A stretch of 64,000 nucleotides of DNA from CALBPI01 sp038529355 (GCA_038529355.1 JBCBDU010000013.1:1-64000), one strand, 5' to 3'; numbered from the stretch's first letter, positions 41,153-50,440 are shown. Notes: a model not told the origin generated them from the sequence alone. Translations and numbers: made by a program.

Positions 41153-43767
41153 GCGAACAGGAGCAGCAGTTTGAGCTCGCAGCGCCTGATGCATCTCGTT
41201 GGATTGTCCTGAAATTTGGCGGCAGCAGCGTTGCATCGGCAGATAATTGGCAACGCATAGCTGCTTGCATGCGCCAGCGCCAAGCGGATGGTCATCAGGT
41301 GCTCGTGGTCCATTCGGCGCTCAAGGGTGTCTCGAACGCGTTGCAATCTGCGTTGCAGCACGCCGTCGACGGAGAATCGGACCAAGCCGTTAGCGCTATT
41401 GAGCGGCAACACGTGCAGCTCGCCGAAGCGCTGGGCATCGATGGCGCTGGTTTGATCGCAAGCGATCTCGATGAAGTGCGTCAGCTGCTAGCCGGCATTC
41501 GCCTGATTCGCGAGGTGACACCACGTATTGAGGCGCGGGTTATGGCGCTTGGCGAGATGATGGCGTCACGATTGAGTTATGCATTCTTGAGCGCATGCGA
41601 GCTGACCGTGGCATGGCACGATGCGCGTACACTGCTTACCAGCGAGCGCGAAATTCGCGAGCGCCGGCACTATTTGCGTGCGGTGTGTTCTGCTGCGCCC
41701 GATCCAACATTGCAGGTGCGTCTGGGTGCCGGTGCACTGCACCTCACGCAGGGTTTCATTGCGGCCGACCAGGATGGGGATACTGTGTTATTGGGGCGCG
41801 GCGGATCTGATACGTCGGCGGCCTATTTCGGCGCGCAGTTGCAGGCGCATCGCGTTGAAGTGTGGACGGACGTGCCGGGCTTGTTCAGCACCGATCCGAC
41901 CGTGGTGCCTGCGGCGCGATTGTTGAAGCGGCTGCACTACAGTGAGGCACAGGAGATTGCATCAGCGGGTGGTCAAGTTTTGCATCCACGCAGTATTGCG
42001 CCGCTCTGGCAACACGCGATCCCGATGTATGTCCTGTGTACGTCGCGACCAGAATTGCCCGGGACGGTAATCGCGGAATTCAGCGGTGAAGTCGAACCCG
42101 CCGTCAAGGCGATCGCACTGCGACCCGGCGTGACGTTGCTGTCGATGGAAAGCGTCAATATGTGGCAGGAAATTGGTTTTCTTGCCAAGGTTTTTGAGGT
42201 GTTCAGTCAGCACCGCGTATCGGTTGGTCTGGTATCAACATCTGAAAGCAGCATCACGGTTTCGCTCGATGCCGAAGAAGAAAACGTCGACGCACGTACG
42301 CTGGATCGCCTTGTGAGCACGCTGTCGGCGTTGGCGACGGTGAAGGTCATTCGAAATTGCGCCGCGGTCAGTATTGTCGGCCGCAAGATTCGGACAATTT
42401 TGGCCAAGCTCGGTCCATCGTTTGAGGTCTTCGCGGAACACCGTTTGCATCTGGTATCACAAGCAGCAAACGATTTGAACTTCACGGTCGTCGTCGATCA
42501 GGCGCAAGGTTATCGGCTGGTGCAACAACTGCATCCGGCGGTCATGCGCGGCCGCATTGATGACGACACGTTAGGTCCGACATGGGAGTCGCTGCAGCTA
42601 CAACCTGAAGCGCGGACTAAGGTGGCAGCAAGCTGGTGGCGACAGGCCGCGCAACCGCTCATTGAAATGTTGGGAGACCGTGACGAAGCGTTCGCCTACG
42701 ACGTTCAGACGTTGCACGAGCGCATTGACGGATTGCTAGGTCTGCGCAATGTCAGCGCAGTCTTCTATGCGATGAAGGCAAACTCGCACCCCGACCTGCT
42801 GCGCGAAGTGCACGCCAAAGGATTGGGGTTCGAGTGTGTCTCGCCAGGTGAGCTGGATCGGGTGCTGACGCTGTTCCCGGATATCGCGCGTGAACACATT
42901 CTCTACACGCCGAACTTCTGCGCGCGCAAAGACTATGAGCACGGGTTTGCACTAGGCGTACATGTCACATTGGACAATTTGTCACCGTTGCAGCAATGGC
43001 CTGACACGTTTCGAAATCGCAATGTCTTCGTGCGCGTCGACCCGGGGCAAGGGCGCGGCCACCATGAGCACGTGCGCACCGCGGGCGTGCACTCGAAGTT
43101 TGGGGTGCCGGTGTTCGAGCTAGCGCAGTTCGCCGATGCCGCTAACGCGCTGTCGTGTCGCGTTGTAGGGGTTCATGCACATACTGGGAGTGGCATCACG
43201 AACGCAGACAACTGGCGTATTGTTGCCGAAGCCTTGGCAAGCGCTGCCGCGCATTTCCCGCACGTGCGAGTGCTCGACCTCGGCGGCGGCCTTGGTGTGC
43301 CGGAACAGCCCGGGGATGCGCCGTTAGATCTGTCTGCGCTCGACGCATCACTCAGTGCCGTTCGCGACGCGTTTCCCGCGTTTGATATCTGGCTTGAGCC
43401 GGGGCGCTTTATTGTCAGCGAGGCAGGTGTGTTGCTCACGCGTGTGACTCAAACCAAAGGCAAAGGCGATGTCCAATACGTTGGCGTCAGTACCGGCATG
43501 AATTCATTGATTCGTCCTGCGCTGTATGGTGCGTATCACGAGATAGCCAATCTGTCGCGCCTCGATGAGACGCCCGATCGACTCGCAACGGTCGTGGGAC
43601 CAATCTGTGAGACTGGGGATAAGCTCGGCACAGATCGTTGGTTGCCGGAATGTCATCACGGTGACGTGATGCTGATTGCCAACACCGGGGCCTATGGTGA
43701 ATCGATGTCATCCCATTACAATTTGCGCGAGCCGGCACAGGGCATGTTGTTCAGGCGGGAAGGGTAG
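41149..43767 (+). CDS. lysAC: Fused aspartate kinase / diaminopimelate decarboxylase
   Basis: 872 residues, two enzymes of one pathway in one chain. Residues about 18-290 are aspartokinase (LKFGGSSV, ALGEMMASRL, LGRGGSDTSAA, EVWTDVPGLFSTDPT), followed by ACT regulatory repeats (about 310-465). Residues about 500-865 are a fold-type III decarboxylase with the PLP Lys543 in FYAMKANSHP, GVHSKFGVP, HTGSG, LDLGGGLGVP and GPICETGDKLG. The first and last steps from aspartate to lysine are thus covalently linked. The same fusion is known in Xanthomonadaceae. No obvious frameshift joins the halves. Coupled to ilvD by ATGA; 3 nt before the next gene. Confidence 0.93.
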   Translation: MSEQEQQFELAAPDASRWIVLKFGGSSVASADNWQRIAACMRQRQADGHQVLVVHSALKGVSNALQSALQHAVDGESDQAVSAIERQHVQLAEALGIDGAGLIASDLDEVRQLLAGIRLIREVTPRIEARVMALGEMMASRLSYAFLSACELTVAWHDARTLLTSEREIRERRHYLRAVCSAAPDPTLQVRLGAGALHLTQGFIAADQDGDTVLLGRGGSDTSAAYFGAQLQAHRVEVWTDVPGLFSTDPTVVPAARLLKRLHYSEAQEIASAGGQVLHPRSIAPLWQHAIPMYVLCTSRPELPGTVIAEFSGEVEPAVKAIALRPGVTLLSMESVNMWQEIGFLAKVFEVFSQHRVSVGLVSTSESSITVSLDAEEENVDARTLDRLVSTLSALATVKVIRNCAAVSIVGRKIRTILAKLGPSFEVFAEHRLHLVSQAANDLNFTVVVDQAQGYRLVQQLHPAVMRGRIDDDTLGPTWESLQLQPEARTKVAASWWRQAAQPLIEMLGDRDEAFAYDVQTLHERIDGLLGLRNVSAVFYAMKANSHPDLLREVHAKGLGFECVSPGELDRVLTLFPDIAREHILYTPNFCARKDYEHGFALGVHVTLDNLSPLQQWPDTFRNRNVFVRVDPGQGRGHHEHVRTAGVHSKFGVPVFELAQFADAANALSCRVVGVHAHTGSGITNADNWRIVAEALASAAAHFPHVRVLDLGGGLGVPEQPGDAPLDLSALDASLSAVRDAFPAFDIWLEPGRFIVSEAGVLLTRVTQTKGKGDVQYVGVSTGMNSLIRPALYGAYHEIANLSRLDETPDRLATVVGPICETGDKLGTDRWLPECHHGDVMLIANTGAYGESMSSHYNLREPAQGMLFRREG

Positions 43768-43770
43768 ATA

Positions 43771-44574
43771 ATGAGCTATATTTTCGATCAGTCGACGGCG
43801 CTTACACGGGTCGACGATGATACGTATTCGTTGAACCTCGATGCACGGTTTTGGAATATGAACAGTGCGTTTGGCGGCTGGGTTGCAGCAATTTGCGTCG
43901 CGGCGGTCGAAGCTCGCGACGATGCGCGCGGCAGCGTGATTACCCACCAAATGAATTTCCACGCAGGTGTACGTGATGAGCAGCTGTTGTTACGCGTGCG
44001 TTGTATCGAGCGGCGGCGCAGTGTCGATTTTTGGCAGGTAGATGTATGCAGCGTCGCTCAACCGACGCGCGCTCTGGCGTCGGCATCGATTGTTTGCGGA
44101 CAGCACGAAGTATCACCGCTTGAATTCGAGCAATCAATGCCTGCGTATCGAGCTGTTGCAGATTGCATCAGGCTGCCGCGCACTGAATCAACGCCAAGCT
44201 GGTTCGACCACTACGAGATCCGCTTGGCCAAAGGTCGTCCTTTTGTCGATAACGGTGTGCCGCACTCGGTGACCTATGTTCGCGAGTCGGACGTTCGGCC
44301 CATTGACGCCAAAGCACTCGTCAGCATTGCCGATACGCCGATGCCACGCACGTTCTTTGTCAGCGACGCGATGATCTCGGCGGCAACGATCAGTTTGTCG
44401 ACACACATCTATGCGAGCGCCGGGCAGTTGTCAGAAATCAGCGATGGCTACGTGATGCTTGACACGAACGCGGCCGTCATTCGTCACGGTTTCTTGAATC
44501 AGCAGACAGCAGTGTACCGCGCCGATGGATTGCTGTTGGCGATGAGCTATCAAACCGGTCGTTACCGCCAGTAG
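43771..44574 (+). CDS. Acyl-CoA thioesterase family protein (double hotdog, TesB-like)
   Basis: 267 residues. The N-terminal hotdog shows ARFWNMNSAFGGWVAAICVAAVE, where the FGG helix start is the family mark; the second half (from about 160) is a degenerate hotdog ending LLLAMSYQTGRYR. This matches the thioesterase-like superfamily with acyl-CoA hydrolase members. Catalytic residues are not assigned with certainty. It starts 3 nt after lysAC and is the last gene of the rightward operon; the 18-nt gap to the convergent hisE contains no terminator. Confidence 0.75.
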   Translation: MSYIFDQSTALTRVDDDTYSLNLDARFWNMNSAFGGWVAAICVAAVEARDDARGSVITHQMNFHAGVRDEQLLLRVRCIERRRSVDFWQVDVCSVAQPTRALASASIVCGQHEVSPLEFEQSMPAYRAVADCIRLPRTESTPSWFDHYEIRLAKGRPFVDNGVPHSVTYVRESDVRPIDAKALVSIADTPMPRTFFVSDAMISAATISLSTHIYASAGQLSEISDGYVMLDTNAAVIRHGFLNQQTAVYRADGLLLAMSYQTGRYRQ

Positions 44575-44592
44575 CTACGCACGGGTCCAGCG

Positions 44593-44889
44593 TTAGGTGC
44601 TTGGCGCGTGGCGCGCGGCAAGCTCGTCATAGACGGCTTGCAGTGGGATGTTGCGAAATTCTAGCGCTACGATCAGGTGGTAAAGCAAATCAGCCGACTC
44701 GCTGATCAGTGCTTTGTCATCCCCAACCGCCATGGCCAGCGCCACTTCAACACCTTCTTCGCCAACCTTTTGTGCGATGCGTGCTGCCCCTTGCTCAGCG
44801 AGCCTTGCCGTGTAGCTTGCGTCGCTGTCTGCTTCGGCAAGGCGTTGCGCAACGATCTGCTCAAGGGTTGCTAAGAAGCGTTCGTTCAT
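44593..44889 (-). CDS. hisE: Phosphoribosyl-ATP diphosphatase
   Basis: 98 residues. MazG-like all-alpha fold with KVGEEGVEVALAMAV and ESADLLYHLIVAL, the acidic residues that bind Mg. Hydrolyses phosphoribosyl-ATP in step two of histidine synthesis. It overlaps hisF by 4 nt at the end of the operon. Many relatives encode hisI just before or fused to hisE; here hisE stands alone and hisI is not in the window. Confidence 0.93.
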   Translation of the reverse strand: MNERFLATLEQIVAQRLAEADSDASYTARLAEQGAARIAQKVGEEGVEVALAMAVGDDKALISESADLLYHLIVALEFRNIPLQAVYDELAARHAPST

Positions 44890-45689
44890 AGGTGACCTTC
44901 CGTCTGAGTTGCGAGATTGGCGGTGGGGCGTATCGCGATGCCGGCCGCATGCAACGTATTCTTAAGTTCGGGGATCGGCAGCTCGGCGCTGTGGAAGACG
45001 CTAGCGGCAAGGGCACCGTCAACACGACACTGCTCGAACACATCGATAAAGTCCTGAGCACAACCGGCGCCGCCTGAAGCGACCATCGGGATCGACGTGA
45101 TCTCGCGCACCGCGGCCAACTGTTCAAGGTCATAACCATCGCGCACGCCATCCTTGTTCATGCAGTTCAGCACGATCTCACCCGCGCCACGGTCCTGCAC
45201 TTCGCGCACCCAATCCATCGTGCGGCGCCCAGTACCGGCCGTCTTCGTCGGATCGCCGGTGTATTGATAGACGTACCAGTCGTCAGCTTCGTGCCGCGTG
45301 TCGATACCAACGACGACGCATTGCGAGCCAAAGCGTTGCGCCAGCGACTCGATCAACGCGGGATTCTCCAACGCTGGCGAATTGATCGAGATCTTGTCGG
45401 CGCCACGATTGAGCACCGACTCGGCATCCGCGATGCTGCGAATGCCCCCCGCAACACAGAACGGAATGTCGAGCACGCGCGTTACATCGGCGACCCATTG
45501 CCGGTCGACCGAGCGGCCATCAGGACTTGCGGTAATATCATAGAACACCAGCTCGTCAGCGGACTCGTCGCGATAGCGCGCCGCGAGTTCCAGGATGCCG
45601 CCGACAACACGATGGTTACGAAACTGGATACCTTTGACGACCGCGCCGTCGCGAACATCAAGGCAGGGGATTATGCGTCGAGTAAGAAT
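44886..45689 (-). CDS. hisF: Imidazole glycerol phosphate synthase subunit HisF, AUU start
   Basis: 267 residues only if translation starts at ATT (45689-45687). The catalytic IIPCLDVRDGAVVKG segment (with the first essential Asp) lies upstream of the first conventional in-frame start (GTG 45548), and no ATG, GTG or TTG exists between an upstream in-frame TGA and that point. Other landmarks: ELVFYDITAS, PFCVAGGIRS, ISINSPAL, NCMNKDGVRDGYDLE (second catalytic Asp) and VASGGAG. With HisH it forms the glutamine-dependent synthase. The frame overlaps the hisA end by 19 nt. Confidence 0.9.
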   Translation of the reverse strand: MLTRRIIPCLDVRDGAVVKGIQFRNHRVVGGILELAARYRDESADELVFYDITASPDGRSVDRQWVADVTRVLDIPFCVAGGIRSIADAESVLNRGADKISINSPALENPALIESLAQRFGSQCVVVGIDTRHEADDWYVYQYTGDPTKTAGTGRRTMDWVREVQDRGAGEIVLNCMNKDGVRDGYDLEQLAAVREITSIPMVASGGAGCAQDFIDVFEQCRVDGALAASVFHSAELPIPELKNTLHAAGIAIRPTANLATQTEGHL

Positions 45690-46411
45690 GTGCGGATCTC
45701 CTCGTCGGTAATATGGCTCTCCAGCAGCGCTTTGCCGGTAATGGCGCCGTCAACGCCGCTATTGCGCAGGCTACGCAGGTCGTCGATGTTGGCGACGCCG
45801 CCTGATGCCTGAATCGTCATGGCCGGATAGCGTACTTTTAGAGATTCATACAGCGCCACGGATGGACCAGTCAGGGCACCGTCTTTGGCGATGTCAGTGC
45901 ACAGCACCGTGCTCAGTCCTGCATTGATGTAGCGCTCAATCGTATCGTACAGCGTATGCGACGTGGTGTGCGTCCACGCACGGGTGCAAACGAACGGCGT
46001 GCCTTGCGCATCAATCCGCACATCAAGTGCGAGCACAATGCGATGGCCGCCGAATTCTTGCAACCAAGCGGCTACCGTTTGTGGTGATTCGACAGCCAAG
46101 CTGCCGACTACGACGCGCGAGACCCCGACCTCGAACAGCTCGTTGATCTGCGCAGCACTACGAATCCCGCCACCGACCTGAATGCTGGCCCGAGTGGCGT
46201 CAGCGATGCGCTTGAACAAGGCAGTGTTGACCGGATTGCCATCGCGCGCGCCGTCGAGGTCCACGAGGTGCAATGTCGATAGACCGAGATTGGAGTAATG
46301 CGTAGCGAGCGTCACCGGATCGACGTCATAGCGCGTCTCCTTGTCGTATTCACCGTGCAGGAGCCGGACGCAACGTCCATCGCGGATATCGATTGCGGGA
46401 ATGATTTGCAT
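45671..46411 (-). CDS. hisA: ProFAR isomerase HisA
   Basis: 246 residues from the ATG at 46411; the frame is open far upstream through hisH but that is a shadow. MQIIPAIDIRDGRCVRLLHG with catalytic Asp, HLVDLDGARDG, IQVGGGIRS, and the second catalytic Asp in CTDIAKDGALTGPS. It opens the ribose of ProFAR in a TIM barrel homologous to HisF. It begins 1 nt after hisH and its 3' end carries the hisF ribosome-binding site. Confidence 0.95.
   Translation of the reverse strand: MQIIPAIDIRDGRCVRLLHGEYDKETRYDVDPVTLATHYSNLGLSTLHLVDLDGARDGNPVNTALFKRIADATRASIQVGGGIRSAAQINELFEVGVSRVVVGSLAVESPQTVAAWLQEFGGHRIVLALDVRIDAQGTPFVCTRAWTHTTSHTLYDTIERYINAGLSTVLCTDIAKDGALTGPSVALYESLKVRYPAMTIQASGGVANIDDLRSLRNSGVDGAITGKALLESHITDEEIRTFLLDA
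45687..45703 (-). promoter_or_regulatory. Strong Shine-Dalgarno and AUU start of hisF
   Basis: On the minus strand GAGGAG (45703-45698), inside the end of hisA, is followed by 8 nt and then ATT at 45689. The spacing is ideal, and initiation here yields MLTRRIIPCLDV, the normal HisF N-terminus. Confidence 0.75.
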
Positions 46412-46412
46412 G

Positions 46413-47003
46413 TTACATCGCCAAAAAGTTGCGGAGCAGTCGCGCCCCGTGGTGCGCCGAGCGCTCCGGGTGAAACTGTGTGCCGAAGAAGTTGTTGTGC
46501 GCGATCGCTGCAGAGAAGTCACCGTCATAATGGGACATGGCAACGGTTGAATCACTGGGTGCCAGTGCGTAACTGTGCACGAAATAGAAGTACGCGCCGG
46601 ACGGTATGCCATCGAACAGCACCGATTCGTTGTTGTGGTGGACGCAGTTCCATCCCATGTGCGGAACCGGTCGCGACACAGCGGCCGTGAAGCGTCCCGC
46701 ATTATCATTGGTGATCCCCAAGCAAGTGGCATTGTCTTCGGCAGAACCGGCAGCCATGAGCTGCATGCCGAGGCAGATGCCAAGCACAGGCTGTTTCAGA
46801 TCACGGATGACATCGCTGAGGCCAAGCGCATCGAGCCGCTGCATGGCGTCTTCCGCTGCACCGACGCCGGGCAGGATGACATGGTCGGCGCCGGTAAGGA
46901 TTGCGGCGTCGGTCGTCAACTGCGGGGTAACGCCGAGACGTTCCAGCGCACAGGTAACGGAGGCAATGTTTGCGCCACCGGAATCTACAATTGCAACGCT
47001 CAT
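46413..47003 (-). CDS. hisH: Imidazole glycerol phosphate synthase glutaminase subunit HisH
   Basis: 196 residues. Class I glutamine amidotransferase triad: Cys in GICLGMQL, His in FGTQFHPERS, and Glu in the same HPE. Also ILPGVGAAEDAM and PHMGWNCV, and FVHSYA. It supplies ammonia to HisF through the barrel. The start overlaps hisB by 4 nt (ATGA). Confidence 0.95.
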   Translation of the reverse strand: MSVAIVDSGGANIASVTCALERLGVTPQLTTDAAILTGADHVILPGVGAAEDAMQRLDALGLSDVIRDLKQPVLGICLGMQLMAAGSAEDNATCLGITNDNAGRFTAAVSRPVPHMGWNCVHHNNESVLFDGIPSGAYFYFVHSYALAPSDSTVAMSHYDGDFSAAIAHNNFFGTQFHPERSAHHGARLLRNFLAM

Positions 47004-48064
47004 AACACACCCTTTGTCGATGGCAAGTCATTACCGCTGCGTTGCAGCGCCGGGCGCAGCGCACGGCCGACACCTTTGAAGCAGGCCTCGACTTTGTGAT
47101 GGTCGTTGTCGCCAGTGACGCTAATGTGAATGGCGGCACCGAGTGACTGCGCGAGTGACTGGAAAAAGTGCGGCACCATCTCAGTGGCCAGTGAACCAAC
47201 AAACTCGCGCTCGAACGCGGCATCCAGAACGGCGGCCGGTCGCCCGGAGATATCGATGGCGACGCTGGCCAGCGTTTCATCCATCGGCACGGTAAAGCCG
47301 TAGCGACCAATGCCGCGTTTGTCACCCAGCGCGATCCGAATCGCTTCACCCAGTGCCAGCGCGACGTCCTCGATGCAATGGTGATCGTCGACGTGAAGAT
47401 CGGCCGTGCAGCTTAGCGTGAGTGCGATCCCGGCGTGCTTGGCGATTTGCTCCAGCATGTGATCAAAAAAGCCGATACCGGTCTTGATTGTTTGTGGTGC
47501 CTCGGCGTCAAGATCAATGTGCACGTCGATTCGCGTCTCGTTCGTGTTGCGTGACACGGTGGCAGTGCGTGGTTGGTTGATCAGTGCGTGCGTGATCTGC
47601 GCCCAATCGGTCCCGGCGTCCAGCAAAAAACCCGCCACACCAAGGTTGTCGGCCAACGCCATGTCGCTGCTGCGATCGCCGATGACGGCGCTGCGTGCAA
47701 GATCCAGTGTGTTGGCAGCGAGGTAGCGCGTCAGTAAGCCCGTTCTCGGTTTGCGGCAACCGCACTGGTCCGCCGCCAAATGCGGGCAAATGAATTCCTC
47801 GGCGAAATGAATGCCCTGCGAGCTGAACAGTTGTTTCATGAACGCATGCGGTGGATCGAATGTGTGCTGCGGGAACGACTCTGTGCCAAGTCCATCCTGG
47901 TTGCTTATCAGGACCAGTTCGAAGCCGGCGTCGCGCAGCGCCAGCAAGGCTGGAATCACGCCGTCGACCAACGCAAGCTTGTCGATCGCATCGACTTGCT
48001 CATCGTCAGGCTCGCGGATCAGCGTGCCATCACGATCAATAAACAAAACCTTCTTTGCTGTCAT
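47000..48064 (-). CDS. hisB: Bifunctional histidinol-phosphatase / imidazoleglycerol-phosphate dehydratase
   Basis: 354 residues. N-terminal HAD-type phosphatase about 1-165: LFIDRDGTLI, VLISNQDGLGTESFP, a Zn-binding CPHLAADQCGCRKP, and IGDRSSDM. C-terminal dehydratase about 170-354: TGIGFFDHMLEQIAKH, DDHHCIEDVALALGEA, and DNDHHKVEACFKGVGRALR with metal-binding His clusters. The fused form is typical of gammaproteobacteria. Overlaps hisC by 4 nt. Confidence 0.96.
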   Translation of the reverse strand: MTAKKVLFIDRDGTLIREPDDEQVDAIDKLALVDGVIPALLALRDAGFELVLISNQDGLGTESFPQHTFDPPHAFMKQLFSSQGIHFAEEFICPHLAADQCGCRKPRTGLLTRYLAANTLDLARSAVIGDRSSDMALADNLGVAGFLLDAGTDWAQITHALINQPRTATVSRNTNETRIDVHIDLDAEAPQTIKTGIGFFDHMLEQIAKHAGIALTLSCTADLHVDDHHCIEDVALALGEAIRIALGDKRGIGRYGFTVPMDETLASVAIDISGRPAAVLDAAFEREFVGSLATEMVPHFFQSLAQSLGAAIHISVTGDNDHHKVEACFKGVGRALRPALQRSGNDLPSTKGVL

Positions 48065-49131
48065 CGTTGCGTTTCCGGATCATTGCCCAGTGCGCTGAGC
48101 AATGCATCATTGTCGGCAGTGCTGCCTATCGTGATTCGAATGCAGCCAGTGGTTTCCGGCTGTTCGCTGAAGTCGCGTAGTAGGTAGCCGGCAGCACTTG
48201 CTTGCGCCAGCGCGCGTTGCGGATCGTCGAAGGTGACGAGCAGGAAATTGGCATCGCTCGGCCAGACCCGCCGCACGCCAGGTAAGCCGCGTAGCGCTGA
48301 TGCGACGCGCCTGCGCTCGGCACACAGCGACGCAATGCGCTGCGGCATGACTGCGAATGCTTCGTTCACCAATGCAGCCGTTGCCGCCTCGACCGTTGGG
48401 GTCGGCACGGCATACGGCGGCATCACCTTTTCGATCAGGCCGATCAACTCGGGATCGGCGATCAGCGAGCCGCAGCGGGCACCAGCCAGACCATACGCCT
48501 TCGACAACGTGCGCAGTATAACGACATGAGGGTACTTGCGCAGTGCCATGACCGATTCAGGCGCACCGAATTCAATGTAGGCCGCATCGATGACAATGAC
48601 CCCACTACCATCAAGCGCGTTGGCCAGTAGCTCGATGTCACCGACATCGAGGCTGTGACCGGTCGGGTTGTTGGGGGTTGTGACGAACACGAGTTTTGTC
48701 GTCGGCGTCCAGGCGGCAACGATGTCGTCGACGGGCAATGCTAGTGCTGCGCCCTGCAGGGCAATTCGCTGGATACCGGCTGCCTGTATATCGGCATACA
48801 CTTGATACATGCCGAACGTCGGCGGGCAGATAACAATATCGTCCTGGGCTGGGCGGCAAAACGCGCGGATCAACAGGTCAATCGCCTCGCTGGTGCCGCG
48901 CGTGACCATCAGCTCGGCAGGCACCACGTCATACTGACCGGCCAACAGGTTGCGCAGTTTATCCGGTCGCGCCGGTGGATACAGGTTCAGCGCACGATTC
49001 GCGGCATCTGCCGCGCTCCGCCAAGGCGCTTCATTGGCATTCAGGCGCACCAGCCCGGGTTGCGCGGCCGCCGGGATATAGGCACGCAGCGCGGCAATTT
49101 CCGGCCGTGCCAGTTGCGTCAGCGTCGCCAT
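48061..49131 (-). CDS. hisC: Histidinol-phosphate aminotransferase
   Basis: 356 residues from the ATG at 49131, 1 nt after the hisD stop. Fold-type I PLP enzyme: RLNANEAPW, DDIVICPPTFGMY, TTPNNPTGHSLD, VIDAAYIEFG, and the PLP Lys in LRTLSKAYGLAGARCG. Converts imidazole acetol phosphate to histidinol phosphate. A 31-codon upstream extension in the same frame lies inside hisD and is a shadow. Confidence 0.95.
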   Translation of the reverse strand: MATLTQLARPEIAALRAYIPAAAQPGLVRLNANEAPWRSAADAANRALNLYPPARPDKLRNLLAGQYDVVPAELMVTRGTSEAIDLLIRAFCRPAQDDIVICPPTFGMYQVYADIQAAGIQRIALQGAALALPVDDIVAAWTPTTKLVFVTTPNNPTGHSLDVGDIELLANALDGSGVIVIDAAYIEFGAPESVMALRKYPHVVILRTLSKAYGLAGARCGSLIADPELIGLIEKVMPPYAVPTPTVEAATAALVNEAFAVMPQRIASLCAERRRVASALRGLPGVRRVWPSDANFLLVTFDDPQRALAQASAAGYLLRDFSEQPETTGCIRITIGSTADNDALLSALGNDPETQR

Positions 49132-49132
49132 G

Positions 49133-50440
49133 TCACTGACCTGCCTGTGCGAGGCGCACATCGACCGCAAGCGCGTGTGCGGACAAACCTTCCAGTCGCG
49201 CAAGCGTTGCTGCGATTGGGCCAATGGTTGCGAAACCGTCAGGCGTTGCCTCCTGCACGGTCATTTGCAGCAGGAACTGATCGATACCAAGACCGCTGTA
49301 ATTGCGCGCGTAGCCATAAGTCGGCAACACGTGGTTGGTGCCACTGCAATAGTCACCGAGCGACTCGGGCGTGAGGCTGCCAAGAAAGACTGAACCCGCA
49401 TTGCGAATCTTCGGCAATAGCGTGCGCGCGTTTGTAGTGTTGACGATCAGATGCTCCGGCGCGTACTGATTGCTGATTGCAATGGCGTCATCGATTGAGG
49501 GTACTTCGATCAGCGCGCTGTGATCGAGTGCGGCGCGGATAAGATCCGATCTATTAAGCATCTGCAGAAAACGCTCAATCGCGCTGTTTACCGACTCCAG
49601 TAGCGCGGCGGAGTCGGTGAGCAGAATCACCTGCGAGTCGGCGCCATGTTCGGCTTGCGACAACAGATCGGTGGCAACAAAATCTGCATCGGCGTGTGCA
49701 TCGGCGATCACCAGCACTTCTGACGGCCCGGCGGGCATATCCTGTGCGGCGCCGGCTGCATCGGCGGCTACGTGCATTTTCGCGGCGGTCACGTAAGCAT
49801 TACCCGGACCGAAAACCTTGCTGACTTTCGGCACCGTCGCGGTGCCGTACGCCATTGCGGCGATCGCTTGCGCACCGCCAATCTTGAACATTTGTGTGAT
49901 GCCGGCTGCATACGCGGCAAACACGATAGCAGGGTCCAGCGAACCATCCTTGCGTGGCGGTGAACACAACACCCGGGTGTCGCAACCAGCAAGCGTTGCG
50001 GGCACAGCTAACATCATTGCCGCTGAGGGCAGGGGAGCAGTACCAGCTGGCACGTACAGACCGACGGCCTCGATCGGTCGTGCGATTCGTTCGCAGATCA
50101 CACCGGGCTGGGTTTCGACACGAATTGGCGCAGGGATCTGCGCTTTGTGGAAGCGCTGAATGTTCGCAATGGCCGCGGTGATCGCGTTGCGGTCAGTATC
50201 GCTGAGCGCATCACGAGCGGCGACAATCTCCTCCGCGGTCACTTGCAGTGCGTCAAGCGCGACACCGTCCAAGGTTGCTGTCAGTGCGCGTACTGCGTCG
50301 TCTCCGTCACGGCGGACCTGTTCAATGATGGCCGCGACATCGGCGGCAATGCGTGTATTGCTGCGCACGGCCGGGCGTTGCATCAGCTCCTGACGCTCGA
50401 CCGTTGACAGCGTACGCCATTGGTAGCGCGGTAGACTCAT
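49133..50440 (-). CDS. hisD: Histidinol dehydrogenase
   Basis: 435 residues. VGLYVPAGTAPLPSAAMMLAVPA (two stretches near 125-150), PAGPSEVLVIAD, QAEHGADSQVILLTDS, APEHL, and GSVFLGSLTPESLGDYCSGTNH with Zn ligands. Last two oxidation steps to histidine. Starts within the hisG stop (4-nt overlap). Confidence 0.96.
   Translation of the reverse strand: MSLPRYQWRTLSTVERQELMQRPAVRSNTRIAADVAAIIEQVRRDGDDAVRALTATLDGVALDALQVTAEEIVAARDALSDTDRNAITAAIANIQRFHKAQIPAPIRVETQPGVICERIARPIEAVGLYVPAGTAPLPSAAMMLAVPATLAGCDTRVLCSPPRKDGSLDPAIVFAAYAAGITQMFKIGGAQAIAAMAYGTATVPKVSKVFGPGNAYVTAAKMHVAADAAGAAQDMPAGPSEVLVIADAHADADFVATDLLSQAEHGADSQVILLTDSAALLESVNSAIERFLQMLNRSDLIRAALDHSALIEVPSIDDAIAISNQYAPEHLIVNTTNARTLLPKIRNAGSVFLGSLTPESLGDYCSGTNHVLPTYGYARNYSGLGIDQFLLQMTVQEATPDGFATIGPIAATLARLEGLSAHALAVDVRLAQAGQ

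Noticed and set aside
46412..46783. Long upstream extension of hisA through hisH
   Set aside because: Out-of-frame shadow of hisH; HisA starts at MQIIPAIDI.
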